Assembly (NCBI GenBank): GCA_963971405.1
Contig: OZ020487.1
Location: forward strand, 40,583,039 to 40,647,038
Length of the DNA stretch: 64,000 nt
Direction of reading: 5' to 3'
Source of the DNA: Psococerastis gibbosa
Taxonomy: Eukaryota > Arthropoda > Insecta > Psocodea > Psocidae
Made by a program: the position numbers and the translations under genes
The notes under the pieces: generated by a model
Databases searched by the model: none
What the model was told of the DNA's origin: nothing
Seen by the model: only the letters and a program-made list of their open reading frames with translations
Shown: one piece after another, positions 33,146-44,106 of the stretch
How the letters are laid out: each line of letters opens with the position of its first letter
Position numbering within the stretch: the first letter of the stretch is position 1

Positions 33146-33232
33146 CAATGCAAACGCTTTCACGACCAGTGTCAGATGAAGAACCAGTAGAATCGAGGCT
33201 GATTGGCCGTGGTCGATATGAAAGTTAAATTC
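33146..33232 (+). mobile_element. palindromic retroposon P, 5' fragment
   Basis: Matches the first ~90 bp of family P (TGCAAACGCTTTCACGACC, GAAGAACCAGTAGAATC, GGCCGTGGTCGA) and stops before the hammerhead-like core. Degenerate relative to the other three copies. Confidence 0.65.
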
Positions 33233-33301
33233 CATGGTTTACCTTATTGCTATTTTAGCTCGACCTCTTCATAAAGCAATCAAAATTGCCCTTACATTAC
33301 C

Positions 33302-33624
33302 CAGTGGCGGAGCTTACACGAAAGGCGGGCAATGCCGAATTGCACTCAACAAATTCTTAGAACGTATTAAGAGCTTCGTTGAAATACTAGTATATAGTAA
33401 GCCGCGAGCAAATAAGATTGTATGAGCATGATATATCAACGCAGTCTAAGAAAATTAAGAATCTCGTCACGTTAGAATTTAAATGTTTTCTCTTTTGTTT
33501 TCAAATTTTTACTTTTTCAGAAGATAGAACATACCATATAAAATAATGCGTGTTTTCTTTATTTTTAAACTTAAATTAATATTTGGGAGCATTACACTCG
33601 CAGCTATCCCATGCTCCGCCACTG
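33302..33624. mobile_element. hAT-like MITE, no target duplication seen
   Basis: Perfect 12-bp terminal inverted repeats CAGTGGCGGAGC and GCTCCGCCACTG, nearly the same termini as the MITE at 6830. The flanking 8-mers do not match, so the copy is old or rearranged. Confidence 0.62.
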
Positions 33625-33673
33625 AGTCCTTACCTTATAAAAGTTACCTTGTTTTTCATACTAATAGCTCATG

Positions 33674-33822
33674 CATGGACAGATGCAGGGGCAGACAATT
33701 TATTGTAAATTAATTTATTACGCTCTGATTGATTTAATCGATCCTAAATATGTTTTTTTCGATTTTACCCACAACTAACTACCCCCCCCCCCCCCAAAAC
33801 AATAGGCTAGATCCGTCCCTGA
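33674..33822. mobile_element. hAT-like MITE with 8-bp target duplication
   Basis: A perfect 8-bp direct repeat AGCTCATG (33666-33673, 33823-33830) encloses ends CATGGACAGAT and ATCCGTCCCTG, inverted with two mismatches over 11 bp. It contains a 15-nt C-run. Confidence 0.75.
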
Positions 33823-33830
33823 GCTCATGT

Positions 33831-34680
33831 ACAATAATATTCAGTTGACTAGACTTGACTGTTATGGAAACTCGTCGGAAGGGAAACAGAAAACAAAGGA
33901 AAACTTGACATTTTAACTCGGCGACCCTACTGCTAATTTCCCTTCAAATTCGGAAAATGTCAAACCCTTCGCTTTATTAAATGCCAGCCTCCTACCATAT
34001 TTAGCCCAGCAATTCCACAGTTTTCTTACAGCTATTGACCAACTCATTGTGCTGAGGAGAAGAATATAAATTTTTTTAATGTTAAAAACTTTGACACTTT
34101 AATAGACCTTACATTTGTAGCTGGAAAATGGATTAAATTTTATTCAATTTTGGGGCTGGAAGGTGAAAATAGAGTTCTTATATTTCATGCAGGCATAAAA
34201 ATATCAAGACGTTTATACTGTATTGTACTGTCCTATGGCCTGGGACTGTGTCCAACCATTCTACTACTACTGTATTGTAAAACTATGTTGAAGTAGCCTA
34301 TATGGGAACAACTCAAAATAGGATTACGTGAGGCACCCTATATTTTTTTACCAGAAAATAGAGCAAGAATCCTGGAGAGATTTGGAAAGCCTAGCAATTC
34401 CACGTGGAAGATGGTGCTCTATTGTACTTCATTTAATACCGTATTATGAATAATTTCCAAAAATCCGTAGTTTTAAAGAGTTTAAATTGAATGCAACTGA
34501 GAAATGGAGAAATACGTAGATTTAGTAGTAAAATATAAATACCAATACAGGTCTATCTTATCTTATTTGTGAACAAGTAACTTGCATAACAAGTAACATA
34601 TAATGCACTAGACGATAATTTTGTTTCTGTAGATAGGTTATTGTGTGTGGCGCCGTAGCAAGGTACAGGTAGCAAGGTCG
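33831..34680. other. no gene recognised; S4 fragment
   Basis: A short S4 3'-end fragment (CCTGGGACTGTGTCCAACCA then TAC repeats) lies at 34237-34274. The rest is unassigned. Confidence 0.4.
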
Positions 34681-34689
34681 TAGGCAAGG

Positions 34690-35045
34690 GGGGATTATTG
34701 GGATGCAGCCCCCCCCCCTCCAGAAATGAACATTTGAGAATTAAATAAATCTAGTACGGTAACATGAATATGTCTTCCTCAGTAAATTATAAACTTTACT
34801 GCTGTTAAAATCGTAAAACCCCACTATTTCGGGCCTACTTTTCCGAGAATTTTCCCCCGGGGGAGACCCCCAGACCCCCCCTGTTTGCAACAATATGAAT
34901 AAGCATTGCATTGTAAGTTTTGTAAAATATATAGCCTACTTTACTGCTGTTAAAATGCGTAAACCCCTACTATTTCGCACTTACATTTTCAAATTTTTCC
35001 CCAGGGGAAGACCCCCAGGCCCCCTCTTAGGGTTCAAAGCAATAT
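34690..35045 (+). repeat. C-run-rich repeat V with internal duplication
   Basis: Two tandem blocks starting TTACTGCTGTTAAAAT (near 34798 and 34941) each run to a CCCAGGGGGAGACCCCC-like stretch and C-run. Related sequence at 38640-38960, 45428-45660 (minus) and 63710-64000. Confidence 0.65.
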
Positions 35046-35168
35046 CATTTCTATAAAATATAATCCATCGCAATGATAACATTTAGATTTAGTCTGAATA
35101 TATTATCTGCCACTGTCCGCACCAAACCTATATCCGCCATTAAATTGACCTTTGATGTACATACATGG

Positions 35169-35515
35169 GGGCCGGTTCCATAAGGCTTGGTATGGCCCGG
35201 GCCATACCAATACCAATAATTTTAGTAATAGCCAACTCATATTTTAGTGTATTTTGATAAATAAATTCACTATTTTACATTGCACTTATTTAGAACAAAA
35301 ATCTTATAATTTATTATGAAAATTAAAAATTAATGGAAATTAAATCGTCAAATTGATTATTTAAAGCCAATAGATTTATTGAAATGATAGCTACAGATTG
35401 AAGCCATATATTTATTGAGGGAGGGGGGAGGGGCAAATTGAGACTCCTTCCCCCTGAAAAAAAAGATTTCCTCAGGCAATGTTGGGCCATACCAATAATT
35501 TTCAGAACTCGGCGC
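35169..35515. repeat. possible MITE, class unclear
   Basis: GGGCCATACCAATA occurs near both ends (35203 and 35485) and GGGGCCGG/CGGCGCC termini are partly inverted. The flanks are ATGTATAC-like palindromes, so no target duplication can be read. Confidence 0.35.
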
Positions 35516-35519
35516 CAAT

Positions 35520-36220
35520 GTATACATATGCTATCATATATACCGTACGAGTGTCATAACCTGTAAAGAATACACTACAATTGAGTTCTCAACAAAACAA
35601 TTGACACTAGATAGGATCACAGTTGCCACAGCCACCCACAAAAAAAAACCTGGCTTCGGAATTGACAGGTAGGTATGAAGAAAAACGACTCATTGTACCA
35701 CAGGACGACACACCGATACAAAAAATAGGCTTTTCAAAATTGGTGCTGTAACTTAAATTAATGGCAAATCTAAAAGTATATGAATAGAACTAATTAACTT
35801 CTTAGAATTTCAATTTTTTAACGAATACAGGCAGCTACAATGTAAATCTTAAGAGAAACATAGCCTCAAGGCTGAAGCACTCATAAGGTTATTTAAACAT
35901 GGTTAGCATCCACCATCTTAAAAGTCCTTTGAAGCTAATAGCGCCAAATCTATAAGGAAAACTTTAGAAATTCCCATTTCTCTCAATTTTTTAAGGTACA
36001 GACAAGGGATTCAAACCTGGCTCGTCTCAGGTGGATATTTTAATAACAGGGGTTTCTCAAAATTTCAAGCTCACTGGAAAATATTGCGTCTTTACTTGTA
36101 AGGGTTCTTCTAAATGAAAAAAATGCTGGTTAAATTTACCTTTTCATTAAAGATGTACAGTATATACTGGCTAGGGACTCCGGTCTACTTCATTACGCTG
36201 GGGTTTCTTTCTATTTTAAG
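35520..36220. other. no gene recognised
   Basis: Contains a degraded fragment of the 10207-type MITE (ACACTAGATAGGATC, CCTGGCTTCGGA) at 35605-35660; otherwise unassigned. Confidence 0.35.
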
Positions 36221-36233
36221 GGTATCGTTACTG

Positions 36234-36677
36234 TAACTGCAAAGGTTTTCCGGGCTGATGGGCCGTGGTCGAATTGAAAGTGAACTTCCAAACGTTTCGT
36301 CAACATCTGCGGTCGACATCTTCAGTGGCGCTGCGTAGACTTCGAAGGTTGTACCTCCAGCGCTGAACAAAACAACTACAAAGAGGATGACGTCAGCCAA
36401 TTGGGAAAAACAAGGTAATGGAAATTTCCCAGGGGGGAATGCTGTGTTGAGAGCGAGCCATTCCTCGCTCTCAACACAACAAAAACAACAACAACGTCCA
36501 GGTATAAAGGTCAGTGTGCAGCCCCCTACCCAGTCACTCGCTACGGAGCCACCGAGGTACAACCTTTGAAGTCTACGCAGCGCCACTGAAGATGTCGACC
36601 GCAGATGTTGACGAAACGTTTGGAAGTTCACTTTCAATTCGACCACGGCCCATCAGCCCGGATTCTACTGGTTCTTC
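36234..36677. mobile_element. palindromic retroposon P, copy 3
   Basis: An exact 13-bp direct repeat GGTATCGTTACTG flanks it (36221-36233, 36678-36690). It starts TAACTGCAAAGG and ends GGATTCTACTGGTTCTTC. The arms 36250-36355 and 36545-36665 are inverted, each with the mirrored core (minus: TCTTCAG at 36319; plus: CTGAAGA at 36586-36592 and GAAAC at 36613-36617). The spacer holds a perfect 13-bp hairpin, TGTTGAGAGCGAG and complement, near 36446-36478. The left arm lacks about 30 bp present in copies 1 and 2. Confidence 0.78.
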
Positions 36678-36835
36678 GGTATCGTTACTGATTGGTATGG
36701 AGCACAAATTACCATCGTATAGTCTATGTGGTATGGAGTATAAGCCAATTGAGTTGCCTATTTTCAAATGGTTCTATACCCGTTTTGTCTTACTCTTCAT
36801 TAGAGCCAGAAAACAGGTTCTCTCTTAATTCTTTA

Positions 36836-36975
36836 GACGCTTATTCCACCAACGTCAATAGTGATAGTAAATGTAGTATTAACGTGGTAGCAGACATTTT
36901 TAGACTGTCTTTAATGTCTGCTACCACGTCAATACTACATTTAGTATCCCTATTGACGTTGGTGTCATAAGCGCC
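36836..36975. mobile_element. 140-bp foldback MITE, PIF/Harbinger-like
   Basis: Flanked by TTA on both sides (36833-36835, 36976-36978). Ends GACGCTTATTCCACCAACG and GGTG..ATAAGCGCC are inverted. The centre is a near-perfect 16-bp hairpin ACGTGGTAGCAGACAT and complement (36882-36929), the same block as in the arms of the 380-bp family. Confidence 0.85.
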
Positions 36976-37377
36976 TTATCCTCATGCAATTAATTTAAAA
37001 AAAAAATCAAAATTATCCAGAATTTTGTATAATTAATTATTAAATATAATAATTAAATTATATTGCAGGCCACCTCTTAATAACTCTTCTAGGTAATACC
37101 GGCCCTAGACTTTCAATTATTATATTGAATATTCTTATTTTTACCCAAATTCTCTTATTAACTTTAGAGACAGCCGTCGCTTTCATCCAATCATATGTAT
37201 TCGCAATTCGCAATCGCACTCTATATTCAACAGAAACTAATTAATGTTAACACAAAATCACCCTTACCACTTAGTCAATGTAAGCGCCTTATCCTCATGC
37301 AATTACTTTAAAAAAAATCAAAATTATCCAGAATTTTGTATAATTAATTATTAAATATAATAATTAAATTATATTCC
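36969..37377. repeat. direct repeat of ~95 bp including a MITE end
   Basis: 36969-37064 and 37283-37377 are near identical, both starting TAAGCGCCTTATCCTCATGC and continuing through TTATCCAGAATTTTGTATAA. The second copy starts with the last bases of a foldback MITE but has no MITE in front of it, so it records a duplication or deletion after insertion. Confidence 0.8.
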
Positions 37378-37479
37378 ATCGGCACAGGGGAGTTGATGAA
37401 GAAGATTATTATTATGGTCAATAGTGTATTTACTAACCACGACTTCTTGACTCGTTTTGTTTAAGAGGACATACGACGT

Positions 37480-37790
37480 ACTAGGTAGAAAATTTGTTGT
37501 TTTTATTGACTTTTTATTATTTTTTAATTAATTAACAAAATAGTTATTAACGATTTGGTTCATGTAAGTTGTAGAAGACTATTACATCAAATTATAGGAA
37601 ATATTAAATTTTTTGTACCTTAGTTCTTTCATAAAAACCATTGGGGACTAATAAAATAAAATAAAATTTTATGACAAACTACAAAATTAAAAATACCTGA
37701 TGACATGATGCACGAAGTAGTTTTCTACAACATAAGTGAGCTAAATTTTTATTAATTTTCTGAGTTAATGAAATAAAAAATGATTAGTAT
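37480..37790 (-). repeat. AT-rich dispersed repeat W
   Basis: 37488-37640 is a reverse complement of about 55055-55220, and 37680-37790 resembles the same family in the other direction (ATGATGCACGAAGTAG, TCTACAAC). Related pieces occur at 52640-52700, 53780-53870 and 54880-54970. Class unknown. Confidence 0.6.
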
Positions 37791-37796
37791 GTAATT

Positions 37797-38018
37797 GTCA
37801 GGAATTGTAGAGTAGACTCTGACTTTCACCCGAAAGGTTGTTGGTTCGAGTCCCACACTTGCTACATTTTTGGGCCATGCTTCGGAGGGCATGTACAGCA
37901 GGCGGTCCCGGGTCTTCCTAGTTGAGTGTAGGAGAGGGCTTTATAGCCCCAACTCCGCTAGGTAGGTTTAGTAATAGAGCAAAAAGAACCCAATACCGGT
38001 ATTTATTTTTATTTTATT
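37797..38018 (+). mobile_element. tRNA-derived SINE, family S3
   Basis: Box B GGTTCGAGTCC, GGGCATGTACAGCAGGCGGT, AGAGGGCTTTATAGCC, AACTCCGCTAGG, then a TTTATTTTTATTTTATT tail. Box A is partly deleted compared with the 30.2-kb copy. Confidence 0.82.
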
Positions 38019-38024
38019 AATTTT

Positions 38025-38630
38025 GGGGTGCCTATTTTTTACGTAGCATAACCTCTTAATTCATAGATTCATTCAGCATTCATTGCAAGGAATTTTGCAG
38101 CAGGTACCATTAATGTCTTAGTACAGTATAACAGAAATAATTAATTTTATGCATATGATATTAGATTGTCTCAAAGTTTGTGGCAGGCAGCAGTTAAATA
38201 TTGACTTCCATCGTTCATCCAGCCGGAATGTAAATAGTGCAGCAAAGTTTGAGGGTATAAAACACAGAACTGTAGGAGAAAGTTGACAGTTGTTCTTACT
38301 GTTGACATAAACGCAGGTGTTTTAACAAACTTGCCGGCAACAAGCCGTCTCATTTTCCGAATTATTAGACACTACCATTGGATCTCATGTCTTATCTTAT
38401 TCTATATTAGGTGTGGTCTCGAAAACAATAGATATCTAATCTTACGCATTTCACTAAAAATAAGGCTATGCACCTTTTTGTTTTCCTATTTATTTAAACT
38501 TGAAACTTGTTATTATTGGGTCCTGGCCCGTAACCAGAATAATTGAATAACTGAAGGAAATAAACTAATAAACATTAAAGTGTACAGGTAGAATTTTGAA
38601 ATATAATAAGAATTTTCATTAATAGAGGTA
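38025..38630. other. no gene recognised
   Basis: Unassigned sequence; short frames at 38171-38546 lack recognisable motifs. Confidence 0.3.
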
Positions 38631-38637
38631 TTCAGAG

Positions 38638-39020
38638 GCGGACGCAGCAGCCGGGACTGCGGGCAATTGTCCCCCCCCCCCCCTTTGGACAGCGGTTATA
38701 TTCTTTGCCTCTAAAATCTAAGTGTTATACCGCACTCAAAATGCGTAAAACCTCACTGTTTCAGCCCTATTTTTCAAAATATTTCTCCCGGGGGAGACCC
38801 CCGAGCCCCCCTTGTCCATAATTATATTGATTCATTGTAATATATAAGCCTTATTGCCCTCAAAATGCGTAAAACCCCAATATTTAAGCCCTCTGGCCCC
38901 TGAGCAGCCTTTATGAAAGTGGGTGGAGAGGCGCCAAATTATACACCTTCGAAAACCTATCGTTAGTTGTTACGCCACTGACAAGTGCCTCCCACTTTTA
39001 TGAGGTCTGGGACCGCCTCT
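38638..39020. repeat. C-run-rich repeat V, possibly a hAT-like element
   Basis: Starts CAGAGGCGGACGCAG and ends GACCGCCTCTATG, loosely inverted. Internal tandem blocks share AAAATGCGTAAAACC and CCCGGGGGAGACCCCC. The start of the copy at 63710 is homologous (GGGCAATTG.CCCCC, AGCGGTTATATTCTTTGCC). Confidence 0.6.
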
Positions 39021-39589
39021 ATGTGTCTACATCTAATAAGGGAGAAAAATTTGAAAGCTCGCCGAAAATATTGCCGAGGATTAATTTATCAATTTGAATT
39101 TCCCGCGCATTTTGCACTCATTTGTTTAAAACAATTGAATAAATCCCGGTAGTATAATCTCAAGTACGATCTGCTGTTTATTTACCATTTTTTATTCCTA
39201 TTACATTTTCCCGGGATAGCCATTATGGAGAGCTGGTTTTTACACGAACATTTTGCATATCTTTTCTCGGTGAAAATAACGGAAATATGGTGAAGCGCGG
39301 TAAAAATCAAAATGGATACTAATCGAATCAGTAATGTATGGCAAGCTACATGGAAAGTTAATCCGCCGCAGCCGGAAATCCGATACGTACCACATCCTCC
39401 TCACCCCATAAATTTCACACATTCCGCATGGAAAGTCACCACTTAGCAGTAAGCCAATTTACATTAACAAAGTAGCTAATCCCTGCGAAAATATTCCTAA
39501 CTGTATTTTACGGTCTTCGTATGATAATACAGCATTAATAATGCTTTGCAAATTATTGCTTTATTGCCTATTGCTTTATGGCATATTTA

Positions 39590-39648
39590 TACGTAGTATA
39601 TGGTAAGCTTTGTGATGGTCAAAATTTTCAATTTCGAGTTTTCAGTGG
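39590..39648 (+). repeat. repeat R fragment
   Basis: TACGTAGTATATGGTAAGCTTTGTGATGG-type sequence, a ~60-bp piece of family R, interrupting the LINE fragment that follows. Confidence 0.6.
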
Positions 39649-39649
39649 A

Positions 39650-39945
39650 TGTAGTAAGCAAGTAAGTAGGCAAGCACACTGGTTGCATTGGGGCGGTAGG
39701 TTTTTGCTCATTAGGTACGAGTGAGTTAAATGCGTATGTCCTATGCGCAACCTCGTGAGTGATACTTCAAGAGTTTTTTTATAGGTTGTTTGGTGTGTTT
39801 CCGTCCATTGACTCTGCCATCTGCTTAATATGTGTCTAGTGGCAAGATTTATTCTGTATGCGCTTGGGAGAACTGGTAGCGGGGGATAGCTAAACCTGCC
39901 GCTTCCTTGGCGGCTTCGTCGGCTTCGTCTACACACTTATAGTCT
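39650..39945 (-). pseudogene. LINE RNase H C-terminus, broken
   Basis: The minus strand reads DEADEAAKEAAG, then after a frameshift RINLATRHILSRWQSQW..VSLTRLRIGHTHLTHSYLMS and PPQCNQCAC, the pattern that follows RNase H in I/R1/Jockey-like LINEs (LTRLRIGHTRLTH type). The finger is cut after its first two cysteines by the adjacent R repeat. It derives from a different lineage than the LINEs at 11.3 and 44.5 kb. Confidence 0.7.
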
Positions 39946-39949
39946 TATT

Positions 39950-40790
39950 CTGTGTCTACACAGTCATTAAGCATGATTCATGAATGGGTTGGTGACCATG
40001 TAACCATAATCTTGCCTATTAAGTGGGCCAATTCTATAATTTTATTGCCCAGTTCCCCCCTTCTTTCATCTTCTTCTCTCCAGATTTATTAGGCCATAAG
40101 TACCGAACCTACAAAGAAGTTGATATAGCATCCGAGATCAGTGAAGTAGGTATTGTGAAAAACATGCCTCTACAAAGTAAAGTAGAGGAAGGAGGGGGAG
40201 TAGATTATATTTGTTAGTAACTCCATTTGTGATAGCATGTGGGAACAGAGGCTGTCACGGCCACGTGCTCCCTGACAAACTGTGACAAGGTACACCCTCT
40301 GCCGCCCCCTGCCGCCCCTTTCGCACCCCCTCCCCCTCCATGCTCTCCAAGCGAGACTGTTGAGTGCAGTTAAATGTCTCACTGTCATGTGCAGGTAGAA
40401 GAATGGCAAGGTTGCAGCTGACTCTTTAAATTTATTTTATTTTAAGGAGGTATAGCTTTTTGGAATATCGACCGTGGAGCAATAAAATAATATGGTTTCA
40501 TGAACTAGAAAATTAATTCCTCTACCCTTTGATGTACATTATGTTCCCATTACTAGCACCGATCGGATCGACTACAGTTACGGAATTAATTGGTTTGAAT
40601 TAATTTGTTTGAAATAATGCAGGGCCGTAGCAAGAAAATTTTTCGGGGTCCATCAGCCGTCACCCGACGAAGTGATATAACCTCAATTTATTATTTAAAA
40701 CTCAATTACATTACATCTATAGTGTACGCTGCAAAGATTTACGGGGGGGGGGGTCGGACTTCAGACTCCCCGGACCCCCTACTGCGACTT
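39950..40790. other. no gene recognised; possible MITE at 40617-40790
   Basis: CAGGGCCGTAGCAAG at 40621 looks like a hAT-type left end, followed by a G-run near 40742, but no matching right end or duplication is evident. The rest is unassigned, with a C-rich patch at 40300-40340. Confidence 0.35.
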
Positions 40791-40794
40791 CGAT

Positions 40795-40915
40795 GACGTG
40801 CTTGTACTTGTGCGAGTCTTTACATACCTTGCGATCGGAGACACAAGTGCCTATTAGATTACTTTGTGAGGCGATTGAAGAGATTAATCGGATACATTCA
40901 TTAAATTAAATGTAA
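40795..40915 (+). repeat. dispersed repeat T
   Basis: Matches 50636-50815 (ACTTCGATG.C, CGATCGGAGACA, GAGGCGATTGAAGAG) and, inverted, 14971-15135. Confidence 0.65.
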
Positions 40916-41261
40916 TGAGAAATTTGAAAAACGGTCCATGTCAGCAGTGGCAAACCATCAATCGCGCCCTCGGACTTCACAGTCCTTAAAAGAGATTATA
41001 CATACAGTACAGTGCGGTCAGCCAATAGGAACCGCCCGTGTAAAGCAAGCCAATAAGGATGAGCCGCTCTTTGACGTCACAGCTCAACACTATATATATA
41101 TATAATATAACAACACTATGCATCGCATCTTGTCCGCTCTGTGCATGGAATAAGTGTCTACCCTGCCCGGGCGTCACATGTCCAGGTGGGTGATTCCTCT
41201 ATGATGGCGTCACGTGTCACATGTGTGCAATGTCAATTGCTCCTAGCGATCGGAAAAAATT

Positions 41262-41340
41262 CCCAGTGTGGAGTAGGATTCGAATCCGAGACTTACAGAG
41301 ACCTGCAGTGCAATAGCCCGCCATCCTAACCATTTCGCAA
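41262..41340 (-). mobile_element. tRNA-like S2 unit, degraded
   Basis: Minus strand reads a box B-like GGATTCGAATCC context and GGGCTATTGCACTGCAGG, matching the S2 pair at 31.7-32.0 kb with several substitutions. Confidence 0.6.
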
Positions 41341-41439
41341 TTTTTACGCCTATTTATAATTATAGTAAAAGTAAATTTGTGTCGGGGTGGTACTACCCGT
41401 GGTACAGGAGTTTTCAGGTTGCATCAACAGCCTCCTGTT

Positions 41440-41615
41440 TAACCTATCGACAGTCAGGGAAGACTGCCGGGACCGCCGGCTTTACATGCCCTCCGAAGCA
41501 TGGTAGTCAGAAGATAAATAATTGTACCAATAGAAAATTTTGGCATTCGGGTGGGACTCGAACCAGTCACCTTCTGGATGATAGTCCGAGTCGTTACCTC
41601 TACGCCATTCTGATA
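41440..41615 (-). mobile_element. tRNA-derived SINE S3-like, degraded
   Basis: Complement shows box B GGTTCGAGTCCC and GGGCATGTAAAGCCGGCGGTCC, related to the S3 copies but with a diverged middle. Confidence 0.6.
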
Positions 41616-41619
41616 ATTA

Positions 41620-42645
41620 TTAATATATACAGTATGTATATATACAGTTTATATTATGATGAACGGGACTTAGACCCTTGAGTGCAATGAAAGCTCATCA
41701 GTTGACAGGTCATTTAGTTGAAATGCTCTAGCAATAGATTTATTCAATTTTCGCACGCGGATTGAAAAAACAAAAACCACCGGTCTGAGCAAACACTGTT
41801 AATGCAATGTAAGAAACTATTTAAGCTGTTGGCAAATCCAGTAAACCGCCCCTTTGACGATATTGCTAGAGGGGTAGCTGGAGAGATTCTCCAGCGCAGC
41901 GTGAGATTCATTAAAAAGTTATGGTGTTACCAACTCATAGTGCTGATGAAAACATTTCAGCACTGCCCTTTTCAACTGGAGCACAAGTGCAACTGATCTA
42001 CAAAAAGTGAGAAAGGGCATCCCCAATTAAGAAAAAAATGGAGTGTAAATTAACGTCTAATGCTTGAAGCTATTGTTAATGCCTTGGGTCAAAATCCACA
42101 ACTTTCTCACAATTTTGATAGTCTCAGATTTGTTCCGTTACCGTATTTTATACCTGATGCTGACCTGGTTTGTGGTTTCCTCTTGTAAGCAAAGTTCCAA
42201 CCTCACTTAGGAATTAGCAAACTACAGTTGAATATTTTCTGGTTTCCTCAAACTTTTTCTCGGCAGTCTCTTTGGTGGGTAATCCGCTTACCCATTTTGT
42301 TTTCCGTATCTTTTTTTGTTTATTTTTAACTTGATTGTTTCAATAGAGGAAACGACCGAAACGTCAGTCGTAACATTTTCTCAACATTGTTAATTAAATT
42401 TGCTTAAAACATACTTTCTTTCTACATTTCAACGCTTTTTGTTTATTATTTATTTCAAAAAAAATTTTCAACTAAGAGAAATTCATCAGCTACTTCATCA
42501 CTATGCCGTTTTGTATAAACTTTTTCATGGGGGTTAACAATGTAAACAAAAAATTTTGAATAATACTATTTCCATTCTAAAATTCTTTGTTTACATTCAT
42601 TATCCCAGGTCAATATAATAAATAATCGCCGTAGTAAGCCCGTAG
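41620..42645. other. no gene recognised
   Basis: GACCGAAACGTCAGTCG at 42353 and a 7-bp hairpin around GTGCTGATGAAAAC at 41940 superficially resemble retroelement termini, but nothing connects them. No domain seen. Confidence 0.35.
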
Positions 42646-42648
42646 ATT

Positions 42649-43090
42649 AGGCCATTGAAATGTTACAATGTAAGGACCGAGTATTGAATTTTTTAGAGGC
42701 CGCAATTTTATTTTTGGGACATGTGAGGGGAGTCAATAGAAGTAATTTGTTTGTAGAATGTATAAAAATAAAGTTATGGAGCAAAAAATAAAATTGTTAT
42801 AAAACTTATCTCACTTTTTTTGCTTATAACTTCTTTAATTTTTAATTTAGGGCGAAAAGTTATAAAAATATATTTGTACAAATTATGTGTTTACAAATTT
42901 TTTGTAGGACGCATAGTTTCCGAGATATAGCGAAAAATATGTTTCACCCCTTTTTTCAATATGGCGGCCGGGGGACAAGGGTGGCGACCCCACAAACTTG
43001 AGGTTAAGCTTCTATTGACCCCCCTCACATGTCTCAAAAATAAAATTGGGGCCTCAAAAAATGCAAAGTTCATATAACATTTCAATGAAA
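42649..43090. repeat. 440-bp foldback
   Basis: Left arm (CCATTGAAATGTTA.., TTTTATTTTTGGGACATGTGAGGGG) and right arm (CCCCTCACATGTCTCAAAAA.., TAACATTTCAATG) are inverted, about 90 bp each. The flanking sequence is unassigned. Confidence 0.8.
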
Positions 43091-43129
43091 TTTACAATAA
43101 TTATTCGTTGTAGATAATTGTAGTCAATT

Positions 43130-43832
43130 TGGACATTTCAAATAACAAAAATTCTGACAGAGCCAAATTGTGGTACAGACCTTGGCTTAACCATTATAAA
43201 TAAATAGAAAAAAATGGTAGAAACCTTTTTTATTAAGAATTTCAAAATCGAAAACTTTGTTTTAAAAAACATTTTTGATAAAACTTACCGTTTTCGAGAT
43301 AAGCCAAAAAAAAAACTGTGTCCCGAATAACTTTTTTTAGCACACATGGGATCGATGAGGACTTTTGACATTCTATTTATAATGGTAAGGTGCCCATTCC
43401 ATTGACCGGCTAGGGCTATTTCCAACAACGGTAACGTGGTAGCAGACATTCAAGGCTTAGGTGGCGTCTCCACCGACCTCGCATTGCAGAATTGACGGAA
43501 ATGTTTATTTTCCTCTATGCCATAGTTAAAATTGATCAATGATCATACAGTAAAATCACAAACAAACAAACTAAAATTAAAAAATGGCTTCATGGGATAT
43601 GTTAATTACAAATATTTTAATAGATTTATATAAAAAGAAAAACAAACATTTCCGTCAATGTCATTTGCAATCTGCAATGCGAGGTCGGTGGAAACGCTAC
43701 CTAAGTCTTGAATGTCTGCTACCACGTCACCGTTGTTGGAAATAGCCCTAGCCGGTCAATGGAATGGGCGCCTAAACCCAAGGTCTGCACCGAGATTTGG
43801 CTCTGTCAGAATTTTTGTTATTTCATCACTAT
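43130..43832. repeat. foldback carrying a nested MITE
   Basis: Outer arms 43137-43193 and 43774-43832 are inverted (AAAATTCTGACAGAGCCAAAT and complement; ACCTTGG, CCAAGGT). An inner arm pair (CCATTATAAATAAATAG at 43191, CTATTTATAATGG at 43372) continues the same hairpin. The MITE at 43389-43772 was inserted at the edge of the right inner arm. Confidence 0.75.
43389..43772. mobile_element. 380-bp foldback MITE, copy c
   Basis: Ends GGTGCCCATTCCATTGACCGG and CCGGTCAATGGAATGGGCGCC, flanked by TAA on both sides (43386-43388, 43773-43775). Arms carry ACGTGGTAGCAGACATTCAA and complement; the centre includes GTTAAAATTGATCAATGATC. Confidence 0.9.
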
Positions 43833-44106
43833 TTTCATGTGCAAATTTACTGGGCTCTAATATTACAATACCAAGATAGGGTGAACTAGGGTGATTAGGA
43901 GATATGCTGTTATGAAATAATAATTTCAGAATGATGGTGGAATTTCCGTCATTCCCTAACAATCTGGCTGGAAAGGAATTTGACGTCTCCATGAACTTTC
44001 AGTTTTGCTGTTATTACCCGTATACCCAAATAACCAATTACCCATAAACAATTAATGTAGTAGCATTAATTTCCATTTAAACTTTAAACTTAATGTTAAC
44101 TAAGTT

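Noticed and set aside
36185-36646. 153-codon minus-strand gene
   Set aside because: It is largely element P plus its hairpin spacer.
41940-42365. hammerhead ribozyme from CTGATGA (41943) and CCGAAACGTC (42355)
   Set aside because: The two boxes are more than 400 bp apart with no connecting helix; CTGATGA belongs to a separate small hairpin.
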